Shown: piece by piece, positions 17,943 through 25,839 of the stretch
How positions within the stretch are numbered: position 1 is the first letter of the stretch
Layout: each line of letters begins with the position of its first letter
Source: Nevskia sp035651715
Lineage (GTDB): Bacteria > Pseudomonadota > Gammaproteobacteria > Nevskiales > Nevskiaceae
Reading direction: 5' to 3'
DNA: 29,770 nt
NCBI GenBank assembly: GCA_035651715.1
Contig: DASRFD010000107.1
Coordinates: 1-29,770 of the forward strand
Notes under the pieces: generated by a model
Seen by the model: the letters and a program-made list of their open reading frames with translations, nothing else
The model's database searches: none
Told to the model about the DNA's origin: nothing
Made by a program: the position numbers and the translations under genes

Positions 17943-18551
17943 GAGCCGTCCGCGCGTTCTGTAAAGGTCTGGGCGCCGCCGGCCGCGCTGGCGGCAGTCA
18001 GCACCCTGCTGATGCTGGGCGGGCCGCACCTGTCGCAGATCCTGCGTTATGATCGCGCCGCCATCGCGGCGGGGCAGTGGTGGCGCCTGTTCAGCGGCAA
18101 TCTCGTGCACCTGGGCTGGTGGCACCTGCTGTTCAACGCGCTGAGCCTGGTGCTGCTGGTGCTGCTGTGCCCGGAACGCCTGTCCTGGGCCGAGTGGCTG
18201 CGGCGGGTCGTGTTGATCGGCACCGGCATGAGCCTGTGCCTGTATTTCCTGGTGCCGGACCTGCCGACCTACGTCGGCCTGTCGGGCCTGGTCTACGGCC
18301 TGTTCGCGCTCGGACTGGGACGCCAGGCCCTGCGGCGCGACGAAATCGGCATCGCCTGCCTGGTGTTCCTGGCGGCCAGGATCGGCTGGGAGCTGGTGAA
18401 GGGCGCGCCCGCCTCGGAGACCGAGCTGCTCGGCGGCGGGGTGGTGGCGGAATCCCACCTGTACGGGGTGCTGTGCGCACTGTTGTATGCCGCAGCGGCC
18501 TCTGCGGTGAGCGGCATCTACCGAAAATTCAAACAGCCCGTCAATGCTTGA
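17934..18551 (+). CDS. rrtA: Rhombosortase (rhomboid-family intramembrane serine protease)
   Basis: The 205-residue protein is a compact rhomboid with about six membrane segments. The catalytic Ser117 sits in YVGLSGLVYGLF, and the likely His175 in ESHLYGV; the conserved HLGWWHLLFN (His64, Asn68) supplies the rhomboid HxxxN motif. The pattern RLFSGNLVHLGWWHLL..N with LYFLVPDLPTYVGLSG matches rhombosortases, which cleave C-terminal GlyGly-CTERM tails of proteins destined for the type II pathway in Vibrio and relatives. Divergence from gspG by 36 bp agrees with that role. No GlyGly-CTERM substrate is encoded in the window. It lies 27 nt before fabD and may be cotranscribed with it. ATG 17934 lacks a Shine-Dalgarno. 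Confidence 0.85.
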   Translation: MIAEPSARSVKVWAPPAALAAVSTLLMLGGPHLSQILRYDRAAIAAGQWWRLFSGNLVHLGWWHLLFNALSLVLLVLLCPERLSWAEWLRRVVLIGTGMSLCLYFLVPDLPTYVGLSGLVYGLFALGLGRQALRRDEIGIACLVFLAARIGWELVKGAPASETELLGGGVVAESHLYGVLCALLYAAAASAVSGIYRKFKQPVNA

Positions 18552-18578
18552 GGAGCGGGAACGGGCAGGATAAAGGGC

Positions 18579-19523
18579 ATGAACTACGCACTATTGTTTC
18601 CCGGGCAGGGTTCGCAGTCGGTCGGCATGCTGGCCGCGCTGGCGGCGGCCGAGCCGGTGGTCGACGAAACCTTCAGGGAAGCCGGCGCCGTGCTCGGCTA
18701 CGACCTGCTGCAGCTGGTGCGGCAGGGGCCGGAAGCGGAACTGAACCGCACCCAGCGCACCCAGCCGGCGCTGCTGGCGGCGGCGATCGCGGTGTGGCGG
18801 GTGTGGCGCGCCGGCGGCGGCGCCGCGCCGCAACTGCTGGCCGGCCACAGCCTCGGCGAGTACAGCGCCCTGGTGGCGGCGGAGGCGATCGGGTTTCATG
18901 ACGCGCTCAAGCTGGTCGAGCTGCGCGGCGAACTGATGCAGAACGCGGTGGCGGCCGGCGAGGGCGCCATGGCCGCCATCATCGGGCTGGACGACGCCGC
19001 GGTGGAGCAGGTCTGCGCCAGGTTCCCCGGCCCCGGAGCGCTGGAGCCGGCCAATTTCAATGCGCCTGGCCAGGTGGTGGTGGCGGGCAGCAGGTCGGGC
19101 CTGGACTGGCTGACCGAACACGCCAAGGACCTGGGCGTGCGCAAGCTGGTGTCGCTGCAGATGTCGGTGCCCTCGCACTGCTCGCTGATGCGCACCGCGG
19201 CGCAGCAACTCGGCGAGCGCCTGCGGCAGATCGAGGTGCGCAGCCCGATGCTGCCGGTGCTGCACAACGTCGACGCCGCGGCGCGGCGCGAGCCGGCGCA
19301 GATCCGCGAGGCCCTGGTGGCGCAGCTGCACAGCCCGGTGCGCTGGTCGCAGACGGTGAACGCCATGGCGCAGCAGGGCATCGCCGCGTACTTCGAATGC
19401 GGCCCGGGCAAGGTCCTGACCAATCTCAACAAGCGCATTCTCAACGCCGGCAGCTACGTCGCACTGGAGGAGCCGGAGGGCATCCAGAAGGCGCGCGCCG
19501 CTTTCAGCACGGAGCAATCATGA
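18579..19523 (+). CDS. fabD: Malonyl-CoA:ACP transacylase
   Basis: FabD transfers malonyl groups from CoA to acyl carrier protein. The 314-residue protein has FPGQGSQ at residues 7-13, the nucleophile Ser91 in GHSLGEYSA, Arg116 in ELRGELM, His200 in VPSHCSLM, and the C-terminal ECGPGKVLT. ATG 18579 is preceded by AGGA at 8-nt spacing. The usual upstream genes rpmF, plsX and fabH are absent; the rhombosortase gene takes their place. The end overlaps fabG by ATGA. Confidence 0.97.
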   Translation: MNYALLFPGQGSQSVGMLAALAAAEPVVDETFREAGAVLGYDLLQLVRQGPEAELNRTQRTQPALLAAAIAVWRVWRAGGGAAPQLLAGHSLGEYSALVAAEAIGFHDALKLVELRGELMQNAVAAGEGAMAAIIGLDDAAVEQVCARFPGPGALEPANFNAPGQVVVAGSRSGLDWLTEHAKDLGVRKLVSLQMSVPSHCSLMRTAAQQLGERLRQIEVRSPMLPVLHNVDAAARREPAQIREALVAQLHSPVRWSQTVNAMAQQGIAAYFECGPGKVLTNLNKRILNAGSYVALEEPEGIQKARAAFSTEQS

Positions 19524-20266
19524 GCACAAGGTTCGGCGACAACGCGGTGGCCCTGGTCACGGGCGCCAGCCGCGGCATCGGCAAGGCCATCGCCACGCGC
19601 CTGGCCCGGGACGGAGCCCGCGTCGTCGGCACCGCCACCACCGCCGCCGGCGCCGAGGCGATCGGCGCTTATCTGGCCCCGCACAACGGCGTCGGCCGCG
19701 TGCTCGACGTGCGCGACGCCGCCGCCGTCGAGGCGCTGGTGGCGGAGGTCGGCAAGGCCGTCGGGCCGGTCACCATCCTGGTCAACAACGCCGGCGTGAC
19801 GCGCGACACCCTGCTGCTGCGCATGAAGGAAGAGGACTGGACCCAGGTGCTGGAAACCGACCTCAACTCGGTGTTCCGCCTGTCCAAGGCGGTGATGCGC
19901 GGCATGATGAAGGCGCAGCACGGCCGCATCATCAGCATCGGCTCGGTGGTCGGCACCATGGGCAACGCGGGCCAGGCCAACTATGCTGCGGCCAAGGCCG
20001 GCCTGATCGGCTTTTCCAAGGCGATGGCGCGCGAGATCGGCTCGCGCAACATCACCGTCAACGTGGTCGCGCCCGGTTTCATCGAGACCGACATGACCCG
20101 TGACCTGAAGGAGGAAAGCCGCGCCGCGCTGCTGCAGCAAATCGCCGTCGGCCGCCTCGGCGCGCCCGAGGACATCGCCGCCGCGGTGGCGTTCCTGGCG
20201 TCCGCCGAAGCCGGCTACATCACCGGCGAAACGCTGCACGTCAACGGCGGCATGTACATGGTCTAG
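19520..20266 (+). CDS. fabG: 3-oxoacyl-ACP reductase
   Basis: FabG reduces 3-ketoacyl-ACP with NADPH in fatty-acid elongation. The 248-residue short-chain dehydrogenase shows the cofactor motif TGASRGIG (residues 14-21), NNAG (89-92), the catalytic set Asn116, Ser142, Tyr155 and Lys159 (NYAAAKAG), and the FabG-typical end GETLHVNGGMYM. ATG 19520 overlaps the fabD stop and has GGAG 5 nt upstream. The longer in-frame extension upstream lies within fabD and is not part of the gene. Confidence 0.97.
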   Translation: MSTRFGDNAVALVTGASRGIGKAIATRLARDGARVVGTATTAAGAEAIGAYLAPHNGVGRVLDVRDAAAVEALVAEVGKAVGPVTILVNNAGVTRDTLLLRMKEEDWTQVLETDLNSVFRLSKAVMRGMMKAQHGRIISIGSVVGTMGNAGQANYAAAKAGLIGFSKAMAREIGSRNITVNVVAPGFIETDMTRDLKEESRAALLQQIAVGRLGAPEDIAAAVAFLASAEAGYITGETLHVNGGMYMV

Positions 20267-20305
20267 GCGGGGGCCGGCCCGCGCCGCCCGTCCTTGACCA
20301 AGCGT

Positions 20306-20324
20306 TTGATTTCGCAAGAATCAA
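20306..20324. repeat. Inverted repeat upstream of acpP
   Basis: TTGATT (20306-20311) and AATCAA (20319-20324) flank a 7-nt centre; GCG and CGC just outside extend the dyad imperfectly. It is operator-like in size and lies 79-97 nt before the acpP start. No known regulator site is recognised. Confidence 0.4.
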
Positions 20325-20335
20325 TCGCAGCGCTG

Positions 20336-20364
20336 GCGACACGAAACGGGAATCCGGCTAGACT
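20336..20364 (+). promoter_or_regulatory. Candidate acpP promoter
   Basis: GCGACA (20336-20341), 17 nt, then TAGACT (20359-20364): 4 of 6 matches in each hexamer at ideal spacing, predicting a start near 20371 and a 32-nt leader. An alternative upstream pair, TTGACC (20294-20299) and AAGAAT with 16-nt spacing, overlaps the inverted repeat. A separate acpP promoter inside fab clusters is common. Confidence 0.4.
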
Positions 20365-20402
20365 AGGCGACGTTTTTACCACCCCGAACTGAGGGAGCCT
20401 CA

Positions 20403-20648
20403 ATGAGCAGCCTGGAAGAGAAAGTCAAGAAGATCATCGCTGAACAGCTCTCGGTCAGCGAAGACCAGATCACCCCCGAGGCGTCGTTCGTCGAAGACCT
20501 CGGCGCCGACTCGCTCGATACCGTGGAACTGGTGATGGCCCTCGAAGAAGAATTCGAGATCGACATCCCCGACGAAGAAGCCGAAAAGATCGTCACGTTC
20601 CAGGACGTGCTGAACTACATCAAGTCGCACACCAACCAGGCCTCCTGA
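20403..20648 (+). CDS. acpP: Acyl carrier protein
   Basis: The 81-residue acidic protein carries acyl chains on a phosphopantetheine arm attached to Ser37 in the invariant GADSLDTVELVMALEEEF motif. IPDEEAEKI and the final helix are standard. GAGGGAG (20391-20397) is a strong ribosome site 5 nt before ATG 20403. The 136-nt gap after fabG contains the dyad and promoter candidate described separately, consistent with independent high expression. Confidence 0.98.
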   Translation: MSSLEEKVKKIIAEQLSVSEDQITPEASFVEDLGADSLDTVELVMALEEEFEIDIPDEEAEKIVTFQDVLNYIKSHTNQAS

Positions 20649-20697
20649 TCCTCCGGGAAGGCGCAGCAAAAATCCCCTCCAGCCTCCGAATCCCGCC

Positions 20698-21939
20698 ATG
20701 ACTCGACGCCGCGTGGTCGTCACCGGCATGGGCATCGTTTCGCCCGTCGGTTCCGATCTCAACACCGCCTGGTCAAACATTCTCGCCGGCAAGAGCGGCA
20801 TCGGCCCGATCATCGCCTACGACGTGTCCGCCTACAGCACGAAGTTCGCGGGCATCGTGAACGGGTTCAAGGCCGAGGACTGGATGGGGCCCAAGGAAAT
20901 CCGCAAGACCGACCGCTTCATCCACTACGGGGTGGCGGCTGCCAAGCAGGCGGTCAAGGATTCCGGCCTGGAGATCACCGACGCCAACCGCGACCGCATC
21001 GGCATCTGTGTCGGTTCGGGCATCGGCGGCATCGGCTCGATCGAAGACGAAGTGGCCGCCCTGCACAAGGGCGGCCCGCGTCGCGTTTCGCCGTTTTTCG
21101 TGCCCTCGAGCATCATCAACATGATCTCGGGGTACATCTCCATCGACCTCAAGATCACCGGCCCCAACTTCGCCGCGGTCAGCGCCTGCACCACCTCGGT
21201 CCACGCCATCGGCTGCGCGCTGCGCATGATCCAGGGCGGCGACGCCGAGGTGTTCGTCGCCGGCGGCGCCGAGGCGGGTTCCAGCCCGGCGGGCATGGCC
21301 GGCTTCTGCCAGGCGCGCGCCCTGTCCACCCGCAACGACGATCCGACCCGAGCCAGCCGTCCCTGGGACAGGGACCGCGACGGCTTCGTGCTCGGCGACG
21401 GCGCCGGCGTGCTGGTGCTGGAGGAATACGAATTCGCCAAGGCCCGCGGCGCGCGCATCTACGGCGAGCTGATCGGCCTGGGCATGTCGGGCGACGCCTA
21501 TCACATCACGCTGCCGCCGGAAGACGGCAACGGCGCCCGCCGCGCCATGCAGAACGCGCTGAAGGACGCGGCCCTCAATCCGGAGGACGTCGACTACGTC
21601 AACGCCCACGGCACTTCCACGCCGGCCGGCGACGTGGCCGAGGCCACCGCGATCAAGGGCGCTTTCGGCGAGTACGCGCGGAAACTGCCGGTCAGCTCGA
21701 CCAAGTCCATGACCGGCCACCTGCTGGGCGCGGCCGGCGGCATCGAGGCGGTGTTCTCGCTGCTGGCGCTGCGCGACCAGGTGATTCCGCCCACCATCAA
21801 CCTGGAAAACCCGGGCGAGGGTTGCGACCTGGATTTCGTGCCGCACACCGCGCGCCAGGCGAAGCTCGATGTCGTGGCTTCCAATTCCTTCGGCTTCGGC
21901 GGCACCAACGGCACGCTGGTGTTCAAGCGCCTGAAGTAA
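20698..21939 (+). CDS. fabF: 3-oxoacyl-ACP synthase II
   Basis: FabF condenses malonyl-ACP with acyl-ACP and makes cis-vaccenate precursors. The 413-residue beta-ketoacyl synthase has the catalytic triad Cys164 (VSACTTS), His304 (VNAHGTSTPAGD) and His341 (SMTGHLLGAAG), and the closing SNSFGFGGTNGTLVF. No clear Shine-Dalgarno lies before ATG 20698; the 49-nt spacer from acpP suggests they share a message. A strong hairpin begins 7 nt after the stop codon. Confidence 0.97.
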   Translation: MTRRRVVVTGMGIVSPVGSDLNTAWSNILAGKSGIGPIIAYDVSAYSTKFAGIVNGFKAEDWMGPKEIRKTDRFIHYGVAAAKQAVKDSGLEITDANRDRIGICVGSGIGGIGSIEDEVAALHKGGPRRVSPFFVPSSIINMISGYISIDLKITGPNFAAVSACTTSVHAIGCALRMIQGGDAEVFVAGGAEAGSSPAGMAGFCQARALSTRNDDPTRASRPWDRDRDGFVLGDGAGVLVLEEYEFAKARGARIYGELIGLGMSGDAYHITLPPEDGNGARRAMQNALKDAALNPEDVDYVNAHGTSTPAGDVAEATAIKGAFGEYARKLPVSSTKSMTGHLLGAAGGIEAVFSLLALRDQVIPPTINLENPGEGCDLDFVPHTARQAKLDVVASNSFGFGGTNGTLVFKRLK

Positions 21940-21945
21940 ATCCCA

Positions 21946-21977
21946 CGCGCAACATCGCTCCCGATTGATGTTGCGCG
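21946..21977 (+). promoter_or_regulatory. Hairpin covering the pabB start codon
   Basis: CGCGCAACATC (21946-21956) and GATGTTGCGCG (21967-21977) are perfect 11-bp inverted arms with a 10-nt loop (21957-21966). The pabB ATG (21968-21970) lies inside the 3' arm. In RNA this would hide the start codon, or slow transcription between fabF and pabB; there is no T-tract, so an intrinsic terminator is unlikely. Confidence 0.6.
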
Positions 21978-23293
21978 CCGAGCTTCCGGGCTGTCTCGAC
22001 CTGTTTGCGCTGCACCGGCTGGCGCCGGAGCGTTATCCCTTCCTGCTCGAGAGCGTCGCCGGCCATCCGCTGGCCGGACGCTACGACATCCTGTTCGCCT
22101 TTCCCGGCGCGGCGCTGGAGACCGGCCGCGACGGCCTGACCCACGCCGCGTTCTTCGAGCAGCTGGACCGGCTGTTCGACGCCGGGCGCTGCGCGCCGGC
22201 GCACGGCCTGCCGTTCTGCGGCGGCTGGTTCCTGCTGCTGGGCTACGAGGCGGCGCGCGGTGTCGAGGCGCGGCTGCGCCTGCCGGACACGCCCTATCGC
22301 CTGCCGGATGCGCTGGCGGTGCGCTGCACCGGCGCCATGATCGTCGACCGCGAGGCCGGCCGCACCCTGCTGGTGGCCGAGGACGACCCGGCCCAGCTGG
22401 AACAGCTGCGCGCCGACTGCGCCGCCGCGGTGCCGGTGCCGGCGGCACCGCCGGGCAGCCTGCTGTCCGACATCGCCGAGGACGACGACCGCCGCTTTCT
22501 GCACGGGGTGGAGAAGATCCTCCACTACCTGCACGCCGGCGACATCTTCCAGGCCAACCTTTCCCGCGCCTGGCAGGCGCGGCTGCGCGAGGGCCTGGAT
22601 TACCGCGACGTCTACGCCCGCCTGCGCCAGGCCAATCCGGCGCCCTTCGCCGGCCTGCTGCGGTGGCGCGACAGCGCCGTGCTCAGCTCCTCGCCGGAAC
22701 GCCTGGTCAATATCGACCAGAGCATCGTGCAGACCCGCCCGATCGCCGGCACCCACGCGCGCCTGGCCGACCCGCAGGCCGACGCGCGCCAGCGCGCCGG
22801 CCTGCTGGCCAGCCTGAAGGAGCGCGCCGAGCACCTGATGCTGATCGACCTGGAGCGCAACGACCTCGGCCGGGTCTGCGTGCCGGGCAGCGTGGAAGTG
22901 AGCGAGCTGATGTGCATCGAGAGCTACGCCCATGTCCACCACATCGTTTCCAACGTGCGCGGCCGCCTCCGTGCCGGCACCGGCCCGGGCGAGGTGCTGC
23001 GCGCGGTTTTCCCCGGCGGCACCATCACCGGCTGCCCCAAGGTGCGGGCGATGGAGATCATCGCCGAACTGGAGGGGGTGGGGCGCGGCCCCTATACCGG
23101 GGCGATGGGCTACCTGTCGCGCTGCGGCCGCATGGACAGCAATATCCTGATCCGCAGCCTGGTCTGCGAGCAGAACCGGATCGGCCTGCGCGCCGGCGCC
23201 GGCATCGTCGCGGACTCCAGGCCCTCGGCCGAGCTGGCCGAGACCCGCGCCAAGGCCCGCGGGCTGCTGCTGGCCCTGGGGGCGGCGGCATGA
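21968..23293 (+). CDS. pabB: Aminodeoxychorismate synthase component I
   Basis: PabB converts chorismate and ammonia to 4-amino-4-deoxychorismate for folate synthesis. The 441-residue protein has the chorismate-binding domain: IFQANLSR, NPAPFAGLL, SSSPERLV, the active-site GDR-like region, IDLERNDLGRV, SYAHVHHIVSNV, and FPGGTITGCPKVRAMEII, with GAGIVADS near the end. In the motif where E. coli PabB has PIKGT with a catalytic Lys, this protein reads PIAGT with Ala260, as in anthranilate synthase. The overlap with pabC (ATGA) strongly favours PabB over TrpE. The start codon is embedded in a hairpin and has no ribosome site. The amidotransferase partner pabA is not in the window. Confidence 0.88.
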   Translation: MLRAELPGCLDLFALHRLAPERYPFLLESVAGHPLAGRYDILFAFPGAALETGRDGLTHAAFFEQLDRLFDAGRCAPAHGLPFCGGWFLLLGYEAARGVEARLRLPDTPYRLPDALAVRCTGAMIVDREAGRTLLVAEDDPAQLEQLRADCAAAVPVPAAPPGSLLSDIAEDDDRRFLHGVEKILHYLHAGDIFQANLSRAWQARLREGLDYRDVYARLRQANPAPFAGLLRWRDSAVLSSSPERLVNIDQSIVQTRPIAGTHARLADPQADARQRAGLLASLKERAEHLMLIDLERNDLGRVCVPGSVEVSELMCIESYAHVHHIVSNVRGRLRAGTGPGEVLRAVFPGGTITGCPKVRAMEIIAELEGVGRGPYTGAMGYLSRCGRMDSNILIRSLVCEQNRIGLRAGAGIVADSRPSAELAETRAKARGLLLALGAAA

Positions 23294-24129
23294 GCGAAGC
23301 GCCGCAAGGCCTGCTCAACGGCTCGCCGCTGGGCCAGTCCCTGGCCGCCAGTCGCGGCCTGCATTACGGCGACGGGGTGTTTCGCACCTTCTTGAAGTTC
23401 GACGGCCAATTGATTGATTTCAAACTGCAAACCCTGAAGCTGGAGCACGACGCGCGGGCCCTGGGGCTGGAGCCGCCGCCGGCCGTACTGCTGCGCCAGG
23501 AGGCCGACGGCCTGAGCGCCGGCCAGGCCGCCGCGGTGCTCAAGATCCTGCTGCTGCGCGCCGGCGCGGGCCGCGGCTACGCGCCGCGCGGCACTGCCGC
23601 CGACCGCCTGCTGCTGCGCTATCCGCTGCCGCTGTATCCGGCCGCCTGCTGGCGGGAGGGAATCCGCGCCTTCCGCTGCGGCCTGCGGCTGGGCCGGCAG
23701 CCGGCGCTGGCCGGGATCAAGCACCTCAACCGCCTGGAGCAGGTGCTGGCCTCGCGCGACTGGCCGGAAGGCATGGACGAGGGCATTCTCTGCGACGAGC
23801 GCGGCGCCCCGGTCTGCGGCAGCCGCAGCAACCTGTTCTGGGTCGGGGAGGGCGTCCTGCACACCCCGGCGCTCGACGGCTGCGGCGTGGCCGGCATGAT
23901 GCGCGACAAGGTGCTCGCCGCGGCCGCCGCCCTGGGCATGGCGGTGCGGATCGAAACCCGCCCCTGGGCGAAATTGATCGACGCCGACGAGGCTTTCGTC
24001 AGCAACAGCCTGATCGGGCTGTGGCCCCTGCGCGAACTGGAGCAGCGCCGCTGGCCGGCGCCCGGCCCGGTCACCGCGCGGCTGGCCGCGGCGCTGCGCC
24101 ATCCTTATATTGCGTCCTCGACACCATGA
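23290..24129 (+). CDS. pabC: Aminodeoxychorismate lyase
   Basis: PabC removes pyruvate from aminodeoxychorismate to give 4-aminobenzoate. It is a fold-type IV PLP enzyme like branched-chain aminotransferases. The 279-residue protein has the N-terminal SRGLHYGDGVFRT motif, the PLP-lysine Lys144 in AGIKHLNRLEQVLA, then DERGAPVCGSRSNLFWV and AFVSNSLIGLWP, which are typical. ATG 23290 overlaps the pabB stop, and its own stop overlaps the mltG start, both as ATGA. The longer frame upstream lies within pabB. Confidence 0.93.
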   Translation: MSEAPQGLLNGSPLGQSLAASRGLHYGDGVFRTFLKFDGQLIDFKLQTLKLEHDARALGLEPPPAVLLRQEADGLSAGQAAAVLKILLLRAGAGRGYAPRGTAADRLLLRYPLPLYPAACWREGIRAFRCGLRLGRQPALAGIKHLNRLEQVLASRDWPEGMDEGILCDERGAPVCGSRSNLFWVGEGVLHTPALDGCGVAGMMRDKVLAAAAALGMAVRIETRPWAKLIDADEAFVSNSLIGLWPLRELEQRRWPAPGPVTARLAAALRHPYIASSTP

Positions 24130-25160
24130 CCCAGAAGAAAAACAAGAAACGCCGCTCCGGCGTGGCCCCGGTCCTGTTGCTGGGCCTGCTGCTGGGCCTG
24201 GCCGGCGACGCCTGGCTGCAGCTCAATACGCCGCTGGCGATCGGCCACCCGGATGCCGTCGAGCTGGAAAGCGGCCAGCGGCTGAGCTCCCTGTCGCGGC
24301 AGATGGACGAGCGCGGCCTGTTCGCCAGCGCGCGCCAGCGCCTGTATCTGGTGGCCTACGCCCGCCTGCACGGCGAAGCCGCGCTGCTCAAGGCGGGCGA
24401 GTACGCCATCGAACCGGGCCTGACCCCGCTGGGACTGCTCGGCACGCTGACCTCGGGCAAGACCCTTCTGCACGAGCTGCGCATCGTCGAGGGCTGGCGC
24501 TTCGCCCAGGCCTGGAAGCTGATCCAGGCCGACCCGAACCTGGGCCATACCCTCGGCAGCGCCGATGCCGCGGCGATCATGCAGGCGATCGGCAAGCCCG
24601 GCGTCAATCCCGAAGGCCGCTTCTTCCCCGACACCTACCGTTTTCCCAAGCGCACCACCGACGTCGCCTTCCTGCGCAACGCCTCGGCGGCGATGGACAA
24701 GGTGCTGGCCGCCGAATGGGCGGGCCGGGCGCCGGACCTGGCCTACCAGTCGCCCGACCAGGCCCTGATCATGGCTTCGCTGGTGGAGAAGGAGACCGGC
24801 GCGCCCAGCGAGCGCCCGATCATCGCCGGCGTGTTCCTGCGCCGCCTGCAGGCCGGCATGCGCCTGCAGACCGATCCGGCCGTGATCTACGGCCTCGGCG
24901 AGGCCTACGACGGCAACATCCACACCGAAAACCTGCGCACCGACACGCCCTATAACACCTACACCCGCGACGGCCTGCCGCCGACGCCGATCTGCCTGCC
25001 CGGCCGCGAGGCGATCCATGCGGCGCTGCATCCGGACAACGGCAAGGCCCTGTATTTCGTCTCCAAGGGCGACGGCAGCCACCAGTTCTCCGATAACCTG
25101 GAGGACCATAATGCGGCGGTGATGAAGTACCAGATCAACAAGCCGCACCTCCACCCATGA
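24126..25160 (+). CDS. mltG: Endolytic peptidoglycan transglycosylase MltG
   Basis: MltG cuts nascent glycan strands in the inner-membrane face of the periplasm and sets glycan length. The 344-residue protein has a basic N terminus, one membrane helix (about residues 12-30), a LysM-like region with GEYAIEPG, and the YceG catalytic domain with NPEGRFFPDTYRF, ASLVEKETG (catalytic Glu, about residue 221), RLQAGMRLQTDPAVIYGLG and YNTYTRDGLPPTPIC.PG, ending LYFVSKGDGSHQFSDNLEDHN. Start ATG 24126 is coupled to pabC. Its position between pabC and tmk is conserved in many gammaproteobacteria. Confidence 0.96.
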   Translation: MTQKKNKKRRSGVAPVLLLGLLLGLAGDAWLQLNTPLAIGHPDAVELESGQRLSSLSRQMDERGLFASARQRLYLVAYARLHGEAALLKAGEYAIEPGLTPLGLLGTLTSGKTLLHELRIVEGWRFAQAWKLIQADPNLGHTLGSADAAAIMQAIGKPGVNPEGRFFPDTYRFPKRTTDVAFLRNASAAMDKVLAAEWAGRAPDLAYQSPDQALIMASLVEKETGAPSERPIIAGVFLRRLQAGMRLQTDPAVIYGLGEAYDGNIHTENLRTDTPYNTYTRDGLPPTPICLPGREAIHAALHPDNGKALYFVSKGDGSHQFSDNLEDHNAAVMKYQINKPHLHP

Positions 25161-25221
25161 GACCGCACCCTCCATCGCGCCGGCGAACTCGTCCCGTTTC
25201 AGGGTTACCACGGCCCACGCC

Positions 25222-25839
25222 ATGACCGGAACGTTCATCGTCCTGGAAGGCGGCGAGGGCGCCGGCAAGTCCACCCATGCCCGCGCCATCAAGGACTGGC
25301 TGGAGCAGCGCGGCCGCAAGGTGGTGCTGACCCGCGAGCCGGGCGGCTCGCCGCTGGCCGAGGCGATCCGCGCGCTGGTGCTGGGCGACTGGCCCGAGGG
25401 CATCGACGGCCGCACCGAAGCGCTGCTGCTGTTCGCAGCCCGCGCCGCCCACCTGCATGCCACCATACGGCCGGCGCTGGAGCAGGGCAGCGACGTGGTC
25501 TGCGACCGTTTCGTCGACGCCAGCTACGCCTATCAAGGCATCGGCCGCGGCCTTGGCCCGGAATACATCGCCGAGCTGGAGCGGCTGACGCTGGCCGGGC
25601 TCAAGCCGGACCTGGTGCTGCTGCTCGACCTCGATCCGCGGCTGGGCTTGCAGCGTGCGCACCGCCGCGGCGACGCCAACCGCTTTGAAGCCGAATCGCT
25701 GGATTTCATGGCACGGGTGCGCGCGGAATATTTGCGCCGGGCCAGCCTCGACCCCGGCCGCTACGCCGTGATCGACGCAGCGCAATCGATCGAGGAGGTG
25801 CGGCAGGCCTTGCTGCGCGAACTGGAGCGTCGGCTGTGA
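25222..25839 (+). CDS. tmk: Thymidylate kinase
   Basis: Tmk phosphorylates dTMP to dTDP. The 205-residue protein has the P-loop GGEGAGKST (residues 10-18), TREPGGSPLAEAIR, the DRF motif in VVCDRFVDASYAYQG, and a lid with RRGDANRFE. No Arg is placed in the P-loop (EGAG), matching the E. coli type with a basic lid. ATG 25222 follows a 61-nt spacer after mltG in which I see no other feature. Its stop overlaps the holB start (GTGA). Confidence 0.96.
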   Translation: MTGTFIVLEGGEGAGKSTHARAIKDWLEQRGRKVVLTREPGGSPLAEAIRALVLGDWPEGIDGRTEALLLFAARAAHLHATIRPALEQGSDVVCDRFVDASYAYQGIGRGLGPEYIAELERLTLAGLKPDLVLLLDLDPRLGLQRAHRRGDANRFEAESLDFMARVRAEYLRRASLDPGRYAVIDAAQSIEEVRQALLRELERRL

